Assembly: GCA_913055905.1 (NCBI GenBank)
Contig: CAJXLB010000005.1
Span: 93,824 to 157,823, forward strand
Length of the DNA stretch: 64,000 bases
Origin: an uncultured Winogradskyella sp.
GTDB lineage: Bacteria > Bacteroidota > Bacteroidia > Flavobacteriales > Flavobacteriaceae
Direction of reading: 5' to 3'
Shown here: positions 16,495-26,377 of the stretch, in pieces
Position numbering within the stretch: position 1 is the first letter of the stretch
How the letters are laid out: the number at the start of each line of letters is the position of its first letter
Program-made: the position numbers and the translations under genes
The notes under the pieces: model-generated
Told to the model about the DNA's origin: nothing
Seen by the model: the letters and a program-made list of their open reading frames with translations, nothing else
The model's database searches: none

Positions 16495-17427
16495 ATGAGC
16501 CAATCTACAAATACAATACTTATGATTCGCCCTGTTGGTTTTAGAAAAAACGAGCAGACTGCCGTCAATAACTATTTTCAAGAGAATTTAGAACTGCAAA
16601 ACGCAGAGATTAATGCAAAGGCTCAAGAAGAATTTGACACTTTTGTGAACAAGTTGAGAGCGGTTGGTGTTAATGTGATAGTGGAAAGTGACAATCCAGA
16701 CACGGATACTCCAGACTCTATTTTTCCTAATAACTGGGTAAGTTTTCACCAAAATGGAAATATTGCCATTTATCCCATGTTTGCCGAAAATAGAAGGCAA
16801 GAGCGACGTGAAGACATATTTGTTAGGTTAGAAGAAGAAGGGCTCAAAATCAGCGCTATTGTAGATTACACTCAAGCCGAAGAAGATGAAGTATTTTTAG
16901 AGGGAACGGGAAGTATGGTGTTAGACCGAGAGCATAGAAAGGCCTATTGTGCATTGTCACCAAGAGCAGATGAAGGACTATTCATTGAATTTTGTGAAGA
17001 TTTTGAATACTCACCTATAGTCTTCAAAGCCTATCAAACTATAGAGAACAAGCGTATGCCTATATACCATACAAACGTGATGATGTGTATCGCTGATGAT
17101 TTTGCTGTTATTTGTTTAGACTGCATTGATGACAAAAAAGAACGGAAAAGCGTTATGAAGCAGTTAAAGGCCGATAGCAAGGAGATTATTGCTATTACCG
17201 AGGCACAGATGCATCAATTTGCTGGTAATATGCTACAAGTGAAAGGCGACAAGGATAAAAAGTATCTCATAATGAGCGAAGCAGCTAGAAATAGCTTAAC
17301 GCAACAACAGGTAGATAAGATAGAAAAGTACTGCACTATAGTATCAAGTTCATTGGAAACCATAGAGACATGTGGTGGTGGAAGTGCTCGTTGTATGATG
17401 GCAGAGGTTTTTTTACCTAGAGCTTAG
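16495..17427 (+). CDS. ctlX: CtlX-like amidinotransferase-fold hydrolase
   Basis: The 310-residue protein begins with MSQSTNTILMIRPVGF, the N-terminus typical of the CtlX group, which is linked to citrulline use. It has FPNNWVSFH (substrate loop), a central MHQFAGN stretch with the catalytic His, and a C-terminal nucleophile Cys in GGGSARCMMAEVF. The ATG at 16495 was chosen; an in-frame TTG/ATG-like extension upstream overlaps the promoter. The enzyme probably hydrolyses citrulline or another guanidino/ureido compound. The gene overlaps the convergent CpcT-like gene by 4 bp. Confidence 0.88.
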   Translation: MSQSTNTILMIRPVGFRKNEQTAVNNYFQENLELQNAEINAKAQEEFDTFVNKLRAVGVNVIVESDNPDTDTPDSIFPNNWVSFHQNGNIAIYPMFAENRRQERREDIFVRLEEEGLKISAIVDYTQAEEDEVFLEGTGSMVLDREHRKAYCALSPRADEGLFIEFCEDFEYSPIVFKAYQTIENKRMPIYHTNVMMCIADDFAVICLDCIDDKKERKSVMKQLKADSKEIIAITEAQMHQFAGNMLQVKGDKDKKYLIMSEAARNSLTQQQVDKIEKYCTIVSSSLETIETCGGGSARCMMAEVFLPRA

Positions 17428-18062
17428 TTTAGTTTGTTAAAGATATAGCCACCTCCTTTGGCGCCCCAGACTTGATTGCCGTTCGAATCAAAACCACGAT
17501 CCCAAGATATAATTTTATTTGAGAGGATTTCAACTTCACTTGTTGCAAAAGATGCGCCTCTGAGATTACTTATACAAGTGGTATCTCCGGTTTTTCCAAC
17601 AAAATGATTTGGACCTTTTCGCTTTAAAATGACTTCACAACCTGATTTTAAAGAAACACCTTCGGTTGAAAGGGAATCAAATGCCTCTGGTGTTTTCCAT
17701 TTTCCAATCCATAACGAATCTTGCACTATAGTATAAATGGCAGAGCTAAAAGTGCTATCGGATTGCCGTTTAACTTCATAGATTCTTTGTCTGTAAGGTT
17801 GGTCTTGTGTGCTATTAACGGCTTGCTCTACATAAAGAAAGTGACCTTTCTCCTCCCAAATAGGATACATATGCAGCGAAATATTAAAGTAACTGGAGTC
17901 TGTTTTAGATTGTAGTTCAGAGTTGAAGGATCCTTGCATCAAAGCAAAAAGTTCCTGAAGTTCTTTGTCTTCTGAATCAGTTGTTTTGTTATCCGATTGC
18001 CTCTTGCAGGAGCTTGAAATTATAAGAAGCACTGCAGCAAGTGTGACCATTATATTTTTCAT
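17424..18062 (-). CDS. CpcT/CpeT-like lipoprotein
   Basis: This 212-residue protein has a lipoprotein signal (IISSSC) followed by a domain resembling CpcT/CpeT bilin lyases: LQELFALMQGSFNSE at the start, YRQRIYEV, and a terminal GYIFNK. In cyanobacteria the fold attaches phycobilins to phycobiliproteins. This genome shows no sign of such pigments, and the protein is predicted to be exported. A lipocalin-like tetrapyrrole or hydrophobic-ligand binding role is therefore likelier than lyase activity. It lies 38 bp after the histidine kinase gene on the same strand. Confidence 0.75.
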   Translation of the reverse strand: MKNIMVTLAAVLLIISSSCKRQSDNKTTDSEDKELQELFALMQGSFNSELQSKTDSSYFNISLHMYPIWEEKGHFLYVEQAVNSTQDQPYRQRIYEVKRQSDSTFSSAIYTIVQDSLWIGKWKTPEAFDSLSTEGVSLKSGCEVILKRKGPNHFVGKTGDTTCISNLRGASFATSEVEILSNKIISWDRGFDSNGNQVWGAKGGGYIFNKLN

Positions 18063-18100
18063 AGAAGTGAAAATTGAATGAACTCAAGATACTACTTATT

Positions 18101-20167
18101 TTAATTCTGGGGAGCCGCCTTTGGAAGTTCAATGAAGAATTTACTGCCAACGTTAACTGTACTTTCAACCCAAATCTTACCATTATTAAGCTCTACCAAA
18201 TCTTTAGCTATGGTAAGACCTAGACCAGTACCTTTTTCATTTTTTGTCCCTACAGTGGTGAAATTCTTATTGGCATTGAAGAGTTTGTCAATGTTCTCGC
18301 TAGAGATTCCAACGCCAGTATCTTCTACGCAGATAAGTGCTTTGCCGTTGACATCTTGGTTGGAAATCGTGATTACATCGCCTGTACGACTAAATTTTAC
18401 AGCATTGGTAATAAGATTTTGAATCACGATTTCTATCATACTGCGATCGGCATAAACAAAGTCGCGTTGGGATTCATCAATTAGAACTATTTTTTTGTCT
18501 TCCACCTTTTGCTCTACTAGAGCCATTTTGGTGTGAAATACATCTTGAATATTAAATAACTCAGGTTTTGGCTCTAAACTTTGTAATTGTGATTTAGACC
18601 AATTGAGCAGGTTGAACAAGAGCTGGGAGGCGTTATCTGCATTTTCACTCAGTTCAGGAATTAACTCCCTAAATTCTTCCTTGGAGATGCTGTCTTCCTT
18701 AAGCAAATCCAAGAAGGCCTTTATAGACGAAATACTATCCTTTAAATCGTGCGATACAATAGAAAAAAGTTTGTCCTTGACCTGGTTTACTTCTTCCAAA
18801 TGATGCGTTTGCTCCAAAATAGCTTCGTTTCTAATTTTCTCTTGAGCTAAAAGGTCTTCTTGTTCATTGAGATTGTCTTTAATTTGTTTGGTCTTTAGCA
18901 AACTGTAGAGCAACAAGGCCAATAAAAGAACTAATGTGGCCACAAAACCATAAAAAACATAAGGGTCATTGAACCAAGTTTTAGCATATGAATCTGTATC
19001 GGCTTCAGTTTGGCCGTCAGGGTCATTAAAAAGTGTAACTTCGCTTTCAAGGGGTAAATCGGGCTTTTGTGAATAGACCTGGGCTTTTTCCTTATCCAAC
19101 TGATCTCTTAAATCGTAATATTTATTTTGCCAGAAAAACGCGTTTTGGTAAAATCCCCTTGTTGAGTCTAGTGAGACATGAAGTCTGTAGTTGTTGAGTA
19201 GTGCTTCCTTATCATCAAGTTTTATGGCAATATTGTAGGCCTCATCTAATTGCAATGAAGCAAGTTTAATCTTATTTCGCATCAGATTGAGTTTGCCAAT
19301 AGCGTTAAGGGACCTTAGTATGCCTTCTTGATTATTCTCACTTCTATTGAATTTTAATCCTTGCACCAAGATTTCGGCAGCTTTGTCGTATTCCTTGAAT
19401 TCTAAATACTCATTACCCAACTTTGGTAGAATCTCACCTTTAAGCTCTTTGTCTGTTTCGGGATTTAGTAAAATCAATACCCTTTCAAAATATTCGATAG
19501 CTTTTCTGTGTTCTTTTCTTAAGGAATAGAGTTCAGCTATTTTTTTTGTTGAAAGTTTGATGCCCGATTTATCATTAAGTTGCTTTCTAACCTCTAAAGC
19601 CTTAAAGTTAAAATCCAAGGCCTTATCAATTTGATCTGTTTTATGATAAGCCTCTGCCAAATTGTTATAGGCTAGGCTAAGTTCTTCCAGTAGATTGCGT
19701 TCTTCGAAAATGCTAATGGCAGCAAGGGAGTTTTTAAGTCCAACGGCATAATTGCCGCGCTTTATTTCAATAAGCCCTATGTTATTGCTCACCTTGGCAA
19801 CACCTAAGGTGTCCTTTATTTGCAGGAAATAATTTCTGGATTTGTTGTAATTATCTATGGCGTTGTAGTAGTCATTGCGCTTGGAGTATATTACTGCACG
19901 GTAGTAACTACTTTCGGCAAGGCCTTTAATATAATCTAGACTTTTAGAGAGTTTGGCAGTTTGGTTGACGTAGAGAAGGGCTTTTTTATAGTCTCCTATG
20001 GCATACAGTTCCTCAATCAATTCTATAGAAAGATTGACCTTTGTTGAATCTTGCTGCTGGTAAGCCAATTGCACGGTAAGATTGTCAATTTTCTCATTTT
20101 GGCTAAAAATGGAAATTGATCCGAGCAGAAAAACATATGTCAACAGTCGTTTCATCCGCAATAGCAT
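18101..20167 (-). CDS. TPR-containing sensor histidine kinase
   Basis: The protein is 688 residues long (or 684 if the ATG at 20155, MKRLLTYVF, is used). It has a signal peptide, a row of tetratricopeptide repeats filling about residues 25-340 in the periplasm, one membrane helix near 398-420, a coiled coil, and a cytosolic kinase. Kinase boxes are H (FSIVSHDLKDSI, near 475), N (VIQNLITNAVKFSR), G1 (VEDTGVGI) and G2 (GTGLGLTIAKDL). It autophosphorylates on His in response to a signal sensed by the TPRs. No response regulator or receiver domain is in the window, so it is an orphan kinase. Confidence 0.9.
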   Translation of the reverse strand: MLLRMKRLLTYVFLLGSISIFSQNEKIDNLTVQLAYQQQDSTKVNLSIELIEELYAIGDYKKALLYVNQTAKLSKSLDYIKGLAESSYYRAVIYSKRNDYYNAIDNYNKSRNYFLQIKDTLGVAKVSNNIGLIEIKRGNYAVGLKNSLAAISIFEERNLLEELSLAYNNLAEAYHKTDQIDKALDFNFKALEVRKQLNDKSGIKLSTKKIAELYSLRKEHRKAIEYFERVLILLNPETDKELKGEILPKLGNEYLEFKEYDKAAEILVQGLKFNRSENNQEGILRSLNAIGKLNLMRNKIKLASLQLDEAYNIAIKLDDKEALLNNYRLHVSLDSTRGFYQNAFFWQNKYYDLRDQLDKEKAQVYSQKPDLPLESEVTLFNDPDGQTEADTDSYAKTWFNDPYVFYGFVATLVLLLALLLYSLLKTKQIKDNLNEQEDLLAQEKIRNEAILEQTHHLEEVNQVKDKLFSIVSHDLKDSISSIKAFLDLLKEDSISKEEFRELIPELSENADNASQLLFNLLNWSKSQLQSLEPKPELFNIQDVFHTKMALVEQKVEDKKIVLIDESQRDFVYADRSMIEIVIQNLITNAVKFSRTGDVITISNQDVNGKALICVEDTGVGISSENIDKLFNANKNFTTVGTKNEKGTGLGLTIAKDLVELNNGKIWVESTVNVGSKFFIELPKAAPQN

Positions 20168-20684
20168 TTTGGATGACTTGTAATGTTTTGGTGTAAATAA
20201 CTTTTGCTGAGGGAAGAAAAAAGTAAGTCAACACTAAACAATAACAACTGGGTTAATGTTTGATAATTAAGCCTCATTAACGTTTGGGACATTGATTAAT
20301 AGCTTACCAAAAATGCCATAATGTGCTGAAATACGCTAATTATTAGGATTTATTACCAATAAATTAGATGAAATGTTAGATGAAATTCACAAAAAAAATG
20401 ACCTATCGACAAAGTGCATAAATCATGGAAAAACTACATGTTTATCGATGAAATGCACACTAGTTATAAAAGGTTGTAAATCAAACCATTATTTCTATCT
20501 GCTTTTTAAGCAAAAAAGTGGTAGAGTAAAGCGTTGTTTAGTAATGGATTTAAGTTGAAATTTTAACCTGTTGCAATCCGATTCAGTGCAGAGGTTTATT
20601 CAGTTCCAATTAATGCAAAATACTCCAAATTAAGTCTAGAAATCCCCTATCTTTGCCAGCGTTTAATCTAGCAATATTTTAGAA
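20168..20684. other. 517-bp intergenic region upstream of argS
   Basis: The gap is AT-rich and holds no convincing gene. A weak inverted pair (GTTAATG/CATTAAC, about 20252-20282) and an 8-bp TATCTTTG box at 20648-20655, 30 bp before argS, are the only signals seen. The box is a plausible -7 element without a clear -33 partner. An open frame at 20373-20558 has no recognisable protein features. Confidence 0.4.
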
Positions 20685-22463
20685 ATGACACTTGAAAACA
20701 CCCTAGAGCAACAGGTTAAAAATGCGGTTCAATCGCTTTTCGATGTAGAATTGGGAACGGTTGAATTTCAGGCAACCAGAAAGGAATTTGCTGGAGATAT
20801 TACGGTTGTGGTTTTTCCGATGCTGCGACAGATTAAAGGTAATCCAGCGGTGATAGGAGAGCAAATAGGACAGAATTTAAAAAATGAAGTCGAATTGGTC
20901 AAGGATTATAATGTTATCAAGGGATTTTTAAATATTGAAATTGATGATTCCTATTACATAAATCTCTTCGCTCAGATTATTAAGGATGATTTATATGGCT
21001 ATGCTAAAACAAAGGATACCGATGCCATTATGGTGGAGTATTCCTCACCAAATACAAACAAGCCCTTACATCTTGGCCATGTGCGTAATGTGCTCTTGGG
21101 CTATTCTGTTGCAGAGATTCTAAAGGCATCTGGCAAAACCGTATACAAAACCCAAATAGTAAATGACCGAGGTATTCATATCTGTAAAAGTATGGTGGCC
21201 TGGCAGCGTTATGGAGCTGGCGAAACACCGACTTCTTCTGGTTTAAAGGGTGATAAACTGGTTGGAAAATATTATGTTGCCTATGATAAAGCTTATAAAG
21301 AAGAGGTAGAGCAACTAATTAATCAAGGCGTAAGTAAAAGTGAAGCTGAGGCCAATGCACCTATTTTCTTGGAAGCAAAAAATATGCTGCGACAATGGGA
21401 AGCTGGCGATAAGGAAGTAGTGGCACTCTGGCAAAAGATGAATGGTTGGGTATATGAAGGTTTTGAGGATACCTATCAGAGAATAGGTGTGGATTTTGAC
21501 AAGAATTATTATGAAAGTGATACCTATTTGCTCGGTAAGGAATTTGTGGACGAAGGCTTAAAGTCTGGCGTATTTTTCAAAAAAGAAGATGGTTCGGTAT
21601 GGTGTGATTTAACGGATGAAGGGCTCGATGAAAAACTCGTTTTAAGAAGTGATGGCACTGCGGTATACATGACTCAGGATATTGGCACGGCAATTCAACG
21701 AATAAAGGATTTTCCTGATGTTGGCGGTATGGTTTACACGGTTGGCAACGAGCAAGATTACCATTTTAAAGTACTTTTTCTCATTCTACAAAAACTAGGA
21801 TTTAATTGGGCGCAAAACCTCTATCATTTGAGTTATGGAATGGTAGATTTGCCTAGCGGAAAGATGAAAAGTAGGGAAGGAACCGTTGTAGATGCAGATG
21901 ATTTAATTGATGAGATGACAGAAACCGCTAAAGATATTTCCCAAGAACTTGGAAAATTGGAAGGCTATTCCGAAGCGGAGAAAAATAACCTTCACACAGT
22001 TGTGGGTCTTGGTGCTTTAAAATACTTTATACTCAAAGTAGATCCAAAAAAGCGCATCTTATTTGATCCTAAGGAATCTATAGATTTTCAGGGTAATACA
22101 GGACCTTTTATACAATATACCTACGCAAGAATTCAATCCATCCTGCGCAAGAGTGCGGTGGAGGTCCAAACTGAGAGCTTCGCTCAAATAAATTTGCATC
22201 CCAAAGAAAAACAATTGCTCAAGCAATTGGAGCAGTTTCCAACGGTAATACAAAATGCTGCACAACAATATAGTCCTGCTTTAATTGCCAACTATACTTA
22301 TGATTTGGTTAAAGATTTTAATTCCTTTTACCAGAACGTTTCCATTTTGGGTGCCGATAGCGATTTGGAAAAATCCTTTAGGGTAGCACTCTGCAATAGC
22401 GTTGGAAAGACCATAAAAAATGCCTTTAAGCTGTTGGGTATCGACGTACCAGACCGCATGTAG
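20685..22463 (+). CDS. argS: Arginyl-tRNA synthetase
   Basis: The 592-residue class I synthetase has an N-terminal Add-1 domain, the HIGH-type motif PLHLGHVRN (about residue 126), and GKMKSREGT in the KMSKS position. An anticodon-binding alpha-helical domain with a DALR-like end (VALCNSVGKTIKNAFKLLGI) closes the protein. It charges tRNA-Arg; ArgRS needs tRNA bound for amino-acid activation. Length is normal. Confidence 0.97.
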   Translation: MTLENTLEQQVKNAVQSLFDVELGTVEFQATRKEFAGDITVVVFPMLRQIKGNPAVIGEQIGQNLKNEVELVKDYNVIKGFLNIEIDDSYYINLFAQIIKDDLYGYAKTKDTDAIMVEYSSPNTNKPLHLGHVRNVLLGYSVAEILKASGKTVYKTQIVNDRGIHICKSMVAWQRYGAGETPTSSGLKGDKLVGKYYVAYDKAYKEEVEQLINQGVSKSEAEANAPIFLEAKNMLRQWEAGDKEVVALWQKMNGWVYEGFEDTYQRIGVDFDKNYYESDTYLLGKEFVDEGLKSGVFFKKEDGSVWCDLTDEGLDEKLVLRSDGTAVYMTQDIGTAIQRIKDFPDVGGMVYTVGNEQDYHFKVLFLILQKLGFNWAQNLYHLSYGMVDLPSGKMKSREGTVVDADDLIDEMTETAKDISQELGKLEGYSEAEKNNLHTVVGLGALKYFILKVDPKKRILFDPKESIDFQGNTGPFIQYTYARIQSILRKSAVEVQTESFAQINLHPKEKQLLKQLEQFPTVIQNAAQQYSPALIANYTYDLVKDFNSFYQNVSILGADSDLEKSFRVALCNSVGKTIKNAFKLLGIDVPDRM

Positions 22464-22561
22464 TTGGCTCGGTCCATTTTGTTTTTTAACATAATGCGGC
22501 AGTATCTATTCGTGCAATTCTCCTTATCTTTAATAGCCTTTTAGAATGAAAAAGAATTGTT

Positions 22562-23860
22562 ATGAAAAAAATGTTATCCACCACAAAAACTTTAAGTCTA
22601 GGACTTGGGCTTCTATTTTTCCTTTTAGCTCAAGTCGTTTTTGCTCAAACTTCCTTTACTGAGTTTACCGGTAAAGTTGTAGATAAGAATTCCGGGAAGC
22701 CTCTTGAAGCTGTAAGTTTAAGACTTGTCAACAGAAATATAGGTACAGTTACCAATACTGAAGGTGATTATGTCCTTAAAGTTCCTCAGGACTACATGAA
22801 CGCCCAACTTTCGGTGAACCTTCTAGGGTACAAACCTTATGTCATTGATCTAGAAGACCTCAAAAGAACTGAAGCCATAATAGAATTGAATCAGTTAGTG
22901 ACCAAGCTTTCACAGGTCAATATTTCGGCATATAAAAGCGCTAAAGCGTTAATAGAAAAGATATTTAAAAATAGAATGAAAAATTTTGATGATCAATACC
23001 TTAAGATGACCGCCTTTTATCGGGAAACAATTAAAAGAAGGAATAGAAATGTGTCGCTTACAGAAGCCGTAGTGGATATTGTTAAACAGCCTTACGATAT
23101 GTTGGGCCGAGATAAGATTGGTCTAAGCAAAGCTCGGAAAAGTACCGATTATAAGCGCTTAGATACCTTATCTGTTAAGCTACAGGGAGGTCCTTTTTCT
23201 ACAATTTATCTAGATGTCATGAAATACACCGAGTACATCTTCGATGAAAATTACTCCAATTATAGATTTACTTTTGACCAACCTTCAACCATAGACAATC
23301 GCGATGTTTACGTCGTTAAGTTTGAACCGATTAGTAATACTATGAATTTAATGTATGAAGGCAAACTTTTTATCGATGTAGAGTCCTTGGCTTTGGTTAG
23401 TGCAGAGTATGCTTTAGACCTAAGAAATAAAAGACGTACTAAAAACCTATTGGTAAGAAAAAAACCAAGTGATGTTATTGTGTATCCTGTTGAGGCAAAT
23501 TACAAAGTGGATTATAGTTTTGATGGAGAAAAATGGCATTATGGCTATTCCAATTTGTACTTAAAGTTTAAGGTTAACAAGAAACGGTCACTATTTAATA
23601 AAGTCTATTCGTTGGCTAGTGAAATGGCGGTGACGGATTGGTACAAAATGAAGTCTCGCAAAGACTTTGATGTTAAAGAGCCTTTAAGACCTTCGATAAT
23701 TATCGCCGATGAAATTTCAGGGTTTTCAGACCCAGATTTTTGGGGACAGTATAATTTGATAGAACCAGAAAAGTCTATAGAATCTGCTATTGAGAAAATT
23801 CAGAAAAGCATTGAAAGAGAAAAGGCTAAAGAGAACAATAAAGAAGAGACCTTACCTTAA
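22562..23860 (+). CDS. Exported protein with CarboxypepD_reg-like N-domain
   Basis: The 432-residue product has a signal peptide (cleavage near VFAQ). A carboxypeptidase-regulatory-like beta-sandwich (about 35-115: FTGKVVDKNSGKPLEAVSL, TNTEGDYVL) comes next, followed by a larger domain of unknown function. The N-domain often caps TonB-dependent receptors or outer-membrane proteins in this phylum. The rest contains FYRETIKRRNR and a beta-rich region that resembles outer-membrane-associated proteins of Flavobacteriia. It may act as a surface-anchored adaptor; no enzyme motif is seen. The basic C-terminal tail is charged and probably disordered. Confidence 0.7.
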   Translation: MKKMLSTTKTLSLGLGLLFFLLAQVVFAQTSFTEFTGKVVDKNSGKPLEAVSLRLVNRNIGTVTNTEGDYVLKVPQDYMNAQLSVNLLGYKPYVIDLEDLKRTEAIIELNQLVTKLSQVNISAYKSAKALIEKIFKNRMKNFDDQYLKMTAFYRETIKRRNRNVSLTEAVVDIVKQPYDMLGRDKIGLSKARKSTDYKRLDTLSVKLQGGPFSTIYLDVMKYTEYIFDENYSNYRFTFDQPSTIDNRDVYVVKFEPISNTMNLMYEGKLFIDVESLALVSAEYALDLRNKRRTKNLLVRKKPSDVIVYPVEANYKVDYSFDGEKWHYGYSNLYLKFKVNKKRSLFNKVYSLASEMAVTDWYKMKSRKDFDVKEPLRPSIIIADEISGFSDPDFWGQYNLIEPEKSIESAIEKIQKSIEREKAKENNKEETLP

Positions 23861-24087
23861 GCTGCTCTAACTTTTCTTTTAGCGTAGAGGCTAAAATTTA
23901 TTGTCAAGAATGCTATGGATAATTAGAGTCGACTACGCCACTGCGCTTCAATGACATAACCGCAGCCATTGCTAAATTATTTTGTCATAACACGTTGCTT
24001 GTTTCAACTCCGGCTTTAATTAACCTTTAATTCTTAAAAAATAAGGCTTTAGTGGTATACTATCTTCTAATATCTAGCTTAAATTCT

Positions 24088-24095
24088 TAAATTTG
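24088..24095 (+). promoter_or_regulatory. -7 box (TAAATTTG) before ffh
   Basis: The 8-mer matches the TAnnTTTG consensus and lies 25 bp upstream of the ffh ATG, so a short leader is expected. The -33 element is weak. Confidence 0.4.
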
Positions 24096-24119
24096 CAACT
24101 TCAAAAGTAGAATGAGATT

Positions 24120-25451
24120 ATGTTCAATAATTTAAGTGATAAGTTAGATAAAGCCCTGCACGTTTTAAAAGGACATGGCAGTATTACAGAAGTTAATGTT
24201 GCCGAAACCTTAAAGGAGGTGCGCCGTGCGCTTTTAGATGCCGATGTTAATTTTAAGATTGCCAAACAATTTACCAATACGGTTAAAGAAAAAGCCTTAG
24301 GGCAAAATGTATTAACAACCCTCCAGCCAGGACAGTTAATGGTTAAAATCGTCAAGGACGAATTGACCCAACTCATGGGTGGTGATGCCGAGGGTATTAA
24401 TCTCTCAGGTAATCCAAGTGTCATCCTTATGTCGGGTTTACAAGGTTCTGGTAAGACAACTTTTTCTGGCAAACTGGCTAATTATTTAAAGAACAAGAAG
24501 ACAAAAAAGCCACTTCTCGTAGCTTGTGACGTTTATAGGCCAGCAGCGATAGATCAGTTACATGTCGTAGGAGACCAGATCAATGTTGAGGTTTACAGTG
24601 ATAAGGGAAATTCGGATCCCGTCGCCATTGCTCAAGCTGGTATAGCCCACGCAAAAGCCAACGGACACAATGTAGTTATTATAGATACCGCGGGTCGTTT
24701 AGCTGTAGATGATGCTATGATGACCGAGATTTCCAATATCCATAAGGCCATACAACCACAAGAAACCCTTTTTGTTGTTGATGCCATGACGGGTCAAGAT
24801 GCGGTTAATACGGCCAAGGCATTTAACGATATCTTAAATTTCGATGGAGTTATTCTCACCAAACTAGATGGTGATACGCGAGGTGGTGCTGCCATTTCAA
24901 TTAAATCCGTTGTTAATAAGCCTATTAAATTTATAGGTACTGGTGAAAAAATGGAAGCCATTGATGTGTTCTATCCATCCCGAATGGCAGACCGTATTTT
25001 GGGAATGGGTGATGTCGTATCTCTTGTAGAACGTGCCCAAGAGCAGTACGACGAAGAAGAAGCACGCAAGATTCAGAAGAAAATAGCCAAGAACCAATTT
25101 GGTTTTGATGATTTCCTAAAACAGATACAGCAGATAAAGAAAATGGGTAACATGAAAGACCTCATTGGCATGATTCCAGGAGCTGGTAAAATGATGAAAA
25201 ACGTGGATATTGATGACGACGCCTTCAAAGGTATCGAAGCAATTATCCATTCCATGACTCCAGGAGAGCGCTCCAATCCTTCCGTAATTAATGCGAGTAG
25301 AAAAAAGCGAATTGCAAAGGGATCTGGGACTTCTGTGCAAGAGGTTAACCAATTGTTGAAACAGTTCACCCAAATGAGTAAAATGATGAAAATGATGCAA
25401 GGAGGCGGCGGAAGAAAGATGATGCAGATGATGAAAAATATGCCGAGATAA
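24120..25451 (+). CDS. ffh: Signal recognition particle protein Ffh
   Basis: This is a 443-residue SRP GTPase with an N-terminal helical bundle, G1 GLQGSGKTTFSGKLA, DTAGR in G3, TKLDGDTRGG (G4 and closing loop) and a Met-rich M domain. The M domain ends in KMMKMMQGGGGRKMMQMM, which binds signal peptides and 4.5S RNA. It delivers nascent membrane proteins to FtsY and SecYEG. No SRP RNA was found beside it. folD follows after 37 bp on the same strand. Confidence 0.97.
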   Translation: MFNNLSDKLDKALHVLKGHGSITEVNVAETLKEVRRALLDADVNFKIAKQFTNTVKEKALGQNVLTTLQPGQLMVKIVKDELTQLMGGDAEGINLSGNPSVILMSGLQGSGKTTFSGKLANYLKNKKTKKPLLVACDVYRPAAIDQLHVVGDQINVEVYSDKGNSDPVAIAQAGIAHAKANGHNVVIIDTAGRLAVDDAMMTEISNIHKAIQPQETLFVVDAMTGQDAVNTAKAFNDILNFDGVILTKLDGDTRGGAAISIKSVVNKPIKFIGTGEKMEAIDVFYPSRMADRILGMGDVVSLVERAQEQYDEEEARKIQKKIAKNQFGFDDFLKQIQQIKKMGNMKDLIGMIPGAGKMMKNVDIDDDAFKGIEAIIHSMTPGERSNPSVINASRKKRIAKGSGTSVQEVNQLLKQFTQMSKMMKMMQGGGGRKMMQMMKNMPR

Positions 25452-25488
25452 CTCTTATAACTGCATCACACCTAACAATAACTGAATT

Positions 25489-26367
25489 ATGACACTTTTA
25501 GACGGAAAAAAAGTCAGTAACGACATCAAAAATGAAATTAAGGCCGAAGTTGACAAAATGAAGGCCAACGGAGAAAAAGTTCCGCATTTGGCGGCAGTTA
25601 TTGTAGGTAATGACGGTGCTAGTTTAACTTATGTTGGTAGTAAGGTAAGAGCATGTGAACGCGTTGGTTTTGAATCTACCATGGTGCGCATGTCTAATAC
25701 CACAAGCGAGATAGAACTTTTAGATAAAATAGAAGAGCTCAATAATAATGACGATATAGATGGGTTTATAATTCAGTTGCCATTACCACCTCAAATCAAT
25801 ACGCGAAAAGTATTAATGGCAGTACATCCAGATAAGGATGTAGATGGTTTCCATCCCATGAATTTTGGGAAAATGGCCTTGGACATGTCCACATTTATCC
25901 CAGCAACGCCTTTTGGCATTCTAGAGCTTCTCGATCGCTATAATGTCGAGACCGACGGAAAGCATACCGTTATTATTGGGCGTTCCCATATCGTAGGACG
26001 ACCCATGAGCATATTAATGGGACGAAAGGGTTTTCCTGGAAATTCAACAGTAACCTTAACCCATAGTCATACCAAGAACATCACACAAATTACCTCTCAA
26101 GCAGATATTATCATTTCAGCTTTGGGCGTTCCCGGATTTCTTAAGGCCGAAATGGTAAAGGATGACGTGGTTATCATCGATGTTGGCATTACGCGTGTTC
26201 CCGATGATTCTGCTAAAGGATACTACATCACAGGAGATGTAGATTTTGAAAACGTGAGCAAAAAAGCAAGTTACATAACTCCTGTCCCTGGAGGTGTAGG
26301 CCCAATGACCATTGCAATGTTGCTTAAAAATACCTTATTGGCAAGAGAACGCCATAAGAAAAAGTAA
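25489..26367 (+). CDS. folD: Bifunctional methylenetetrahydrofolate dehydrogenase/cyclohydrolase
   Basis: The 292-residue product has YVGSKVRACERVG with the catalytic lysine, QLPLPPQINTRKVL, GRSHIVGRPMS in the NADP fold, and a terminal TPVPGGVGPMTIAMLL. It interconverts 5,10-methylene-, methenyl- and 10-formyl-tetrahydrofolate for purine and formyl-Met synthesis. Length and motifs are normal. Adjacent to ffh, possibly one transcript. Confidence 0.97.
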   Translation: MTLLDGKKVSNDIKNEIKAEVDKMKANGEKVPHLAAVIVGNDGASLTYVGSKVRACERVGFESTMVRMSNTTSEIELLDKIEELNNNDDIDGFIIQLPLPPQINTRKVLMAVHPDKDVDGFHPMNFGKMALDMSTFIPATPFGILELLDRYNVETDGKHTVIIGRSHIVGRPMSILMGRKGFPGNSTVTLTHSHTKNITQITSQADIIISALGVPGFLKAEMVKDDVVIIDVGITRVPDDSAKGYYITGDVDFENVSKKASYITPVPGGVGPMTIAMLLKNTLLARERHKKK

Positions 26368-26377
26368 GTGCGTAATT

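Noticed and set aside
20373-20558. A 61-codon open frame in the gap upstream of argS
   Set aside because: No signal, domain, good start context or plausible composition; it is likely chance.
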